A stretch of 8,435 nucleotides of DNA. It comes from STC-74 sp043756665 (GTDB lineage Bacteria; Patescibacteriota; Gracilibacteria; BD1-5; UBA2023). This document shows, piece by piece, positions 7,053 to 8,435 of this stretch. Position 1 is the stretch's first letter. The number at the start of each line of letters is the position of its first letter. The notes under the pieces were generated by a model, which worked only from the letters and a program-made list of their open reading frames with translations, made no database searches and was not told where the DNA came from. Both the position numbers and the translations under genes were made by a program. The stretch spans positions 1 to 8,435 of the forward strand of contig JAYUQR010000108.1 of assembly GCA_043756665.1 (NCBI GenBank). The letters run 5' to 3'.

Positions 7053-8318
7053 TTACGAAGTTATTGCCTCAATAGTTCTCCTCTTAGTCCTTCCTTCCAC
7101 TGCTTGTTTTGCGAATTTCTGGAGAAATGGCACGGGCTTCATATCGATAGAACTGGGATTCTTGAGTCCTGTAGTATCGGTCTCTCCTGTGAGATTCTCG
7201 ATACGAGGATTTCTCTGGTAGTGTACTCAGGATTCTGAGTAAAATCGAAATATAGGCTTAAAATCTTCAGGGTACTCGATATCCGTCTGTATACGAAATA
7301 CATGAAATGTAGAAGGGTCATTGTCTATCCAGTATTTCGACCCATGAGACTTATTTCATTCATGCACGATGACTTCACGAAAGTTCTCACTCCCTACATC
7401 TTGTACGATCTCGTCTGATGCTGTCATATTTCGTGTTTTTCTATACGAATATCTCTTTCATTCTTTTATACTGAGGAGTATACTTTTTAGTACTCATGGG
7501 GTGAATTTCTCTCCACTTCAGTGAAAGTTTCTTCCGAACACTTTTCGTGCGTATTCTCAGGCTTTTTTGAGGTCTTCATTTCATTTATGCCCAGCTTCTT
7601 TTCCTATGAAGAGATCATGTTTTCCTCATGACTTTAGAAAAGTTTCTATAGCATAGTCCATCCAGTACTCCACAGTTCCTCTATTTACTCACTCGATTTC
7701 GGGGAGACAGATTTCGAATTCTCCATCTTTATTCACTCATATCATACCACTTTCTTCTACTGCCTCTCTGAGCGACTCAGTCGAGAGATCTCCATGGAGG
7801 GCTCACCCTGCTGTAGTCGTCCTCATATCCCAAGCATGAGGAAACCCTGTCCGTCCTCTATGTACAGTAGGTATATGTGTATGCTCTTCTCATTTTTTAT
7901 TCTTCGAAGTGACGATATCTATCGTTCCTACAGAGAGTCGGAGAAGCTTGAGTCCACTATATCTCTCACCGAGAGGCTTTCCTGCAAGCACTTTTATATT
8001 TCACTTTCTCAGTTCACCACCATCGAGAATAGTGATATTTTCTCAGTATTTCTCGATTCACTCTATCGGAGAGAGGTCACCAAGATTCACACAGACGACA
8101 TCAGGAAGGAGATCGAACTCGATAGTACCACTCGATGCAGGAGCGAATGCTCACTTTTCATCGATTTTCTGTTCGCGAGGCATGTACACACCATAGAGAT
8201 TATCTTCATTCCTGCCATGGTTAATAAAACCTTCTTTCATACCTCGAAGTCTTTCGTATTCTTGTGTATCGATTATATTTGAGAGTTCAAAGGAGTTACT
8301 ATCTTGTATTCTGTCCAT
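7053..8318 (-). CDS. Large protein with central Nudix-like motif, otherwise unknown
   Basis: From ATG 8318-8316 the product is 421 residues, ending at TAA 7055-7053. Sixteen in-frame TGA codons are read as Gly; under the standard code the gene would be shattered. Near residues 172-192 a Nudix-like box is seen: GGALHGDLSTESL, then REAVEESGM, which fits the REUxEExGU core (Arg184, Glu185, Glu188, Glu189, Gly191). The upstream GX5E portion is imperfect: spacing is one residue short and Asp stands where Glu is usual. Nudix enzymes hydrolyse nucleoside diphosphates linked to another moiety. The roughly 150 residues before and 200 after the box were not recognised, and the length is well above a simple Nudix hydrolase. 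Start alternatives in the same open frame are GTG 8351, overlapping the upstream stop by 1 nt, and ATG 8378; no clear ribosome binding site decides. It converges on the kinase gene. Confidence 0.65.
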
Positions 8319-8350
8319 AGCGTATAGTTTAGAAAATAAGTAACTGCTCA

Positions 8351-8435
8351 CTAGACATCATACATTTCATCTTGACATTGAATCTGGTTTTTAGAACGTC
8401 TCATTCTAATAGGGATTCTTGCAAATTTTCCAGGT
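8351..8435 (-). CDS. C-terminal end of an unidentified upstream gene (truncated by window edge)
   Basis: Read on the minus strand, 27 residues end at TAG 8353-8351: a short basic tail with FARIPIRMRRSKNQ and then QDEMYDV. The frame is open to the window edge, uses codons like its neighbours, and ends 32 nt before the ATG chosen for the Nudix gene, so the two probably form one transcript. With so little sequence no family could be assigned, and a chance open frame cannot be ruled out. Confidence 0.4.
   Translation of the reverse strand, partial: PGKFARIPIRMRRSKNQIQCQDEMYDV

Noticed and set aside
7794..8282. Open frame of 162 codons on the + strand
   Set aside because: It overlaps the minus-strand Nudix-like gene, which has conserved motifs and consistent Gly-UGA use; the plus-strand translation is Ser/Arg-rich and resembles no family.

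Overview
The window reads as a genome fragment of a candidate-phylum (CPR/Patescibacteria) bacterium that translates UGA as glycine (translation table 25), as known for Gracilibacteria (BD1-5) and Absconditabacteria (SR1). With the standard code every gene here is broken into pieces. With UGA=Gly nine open reading frames run cleanly to TAA or TAG, and the recoded codons fall on conserved glycines: Rossmann loops, the methyltransferase SAM motif, transketolase motifs and the kinase DFG. CGA falls at expected arginine positions, so the CGA-to-Trp change reported for some Absconditabacterales is not seen; this favours Gracilibacteria, as an inference.

Positions 1-4703 (+ strand) are a tightly packed nucleotide-sugar operon: the 3' end of glucose-1-phosphate cytidylyltransferase (rfbF), an extended SDR epimerase/reductase, a TylF/MycF-like sugar O-methyltransferase, a transketolase split into N- and C-terminal subunits, and CDP-glucose 4,6-dehydratase (rfbG). 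Together they predict synthesis of CDP-4-keto-6-deoxyglucose, possible two-carbon branching by the ThDP enzyme, ketoreduction and O-methylation, giving an unusual cell-surface sugar. No rfbH 3-dehydrase is seen in the window.

Positions 4709-6034 (+), 5 nt after rfbG, encode a fusion of leucine-rich repeats to a short, divergent eukaryotic-like protein kinase. Its 3' end runs into a complete 993-bp IS5-family-like insertion sequence (6021-7013) with perfect 17-bp inverted repeats, flanking TA dinucleotides, and a transposase that needs a -1 frameshift on an A8 run. The transposase itself uses about a dozen UGA-Gly codons, so the element is adapted to this code.

Positions 7053-8435 (- strand) hold a convergent pair: a Nudix-box protein of about 420 residues with large flanking regions of unknown function, and the last 27 residues of an upstream gene. 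No rRNA, tRNA, CRISPR array or replication origin was recognised. Only short intergenic gaps exist; none exceeds 300 bases.
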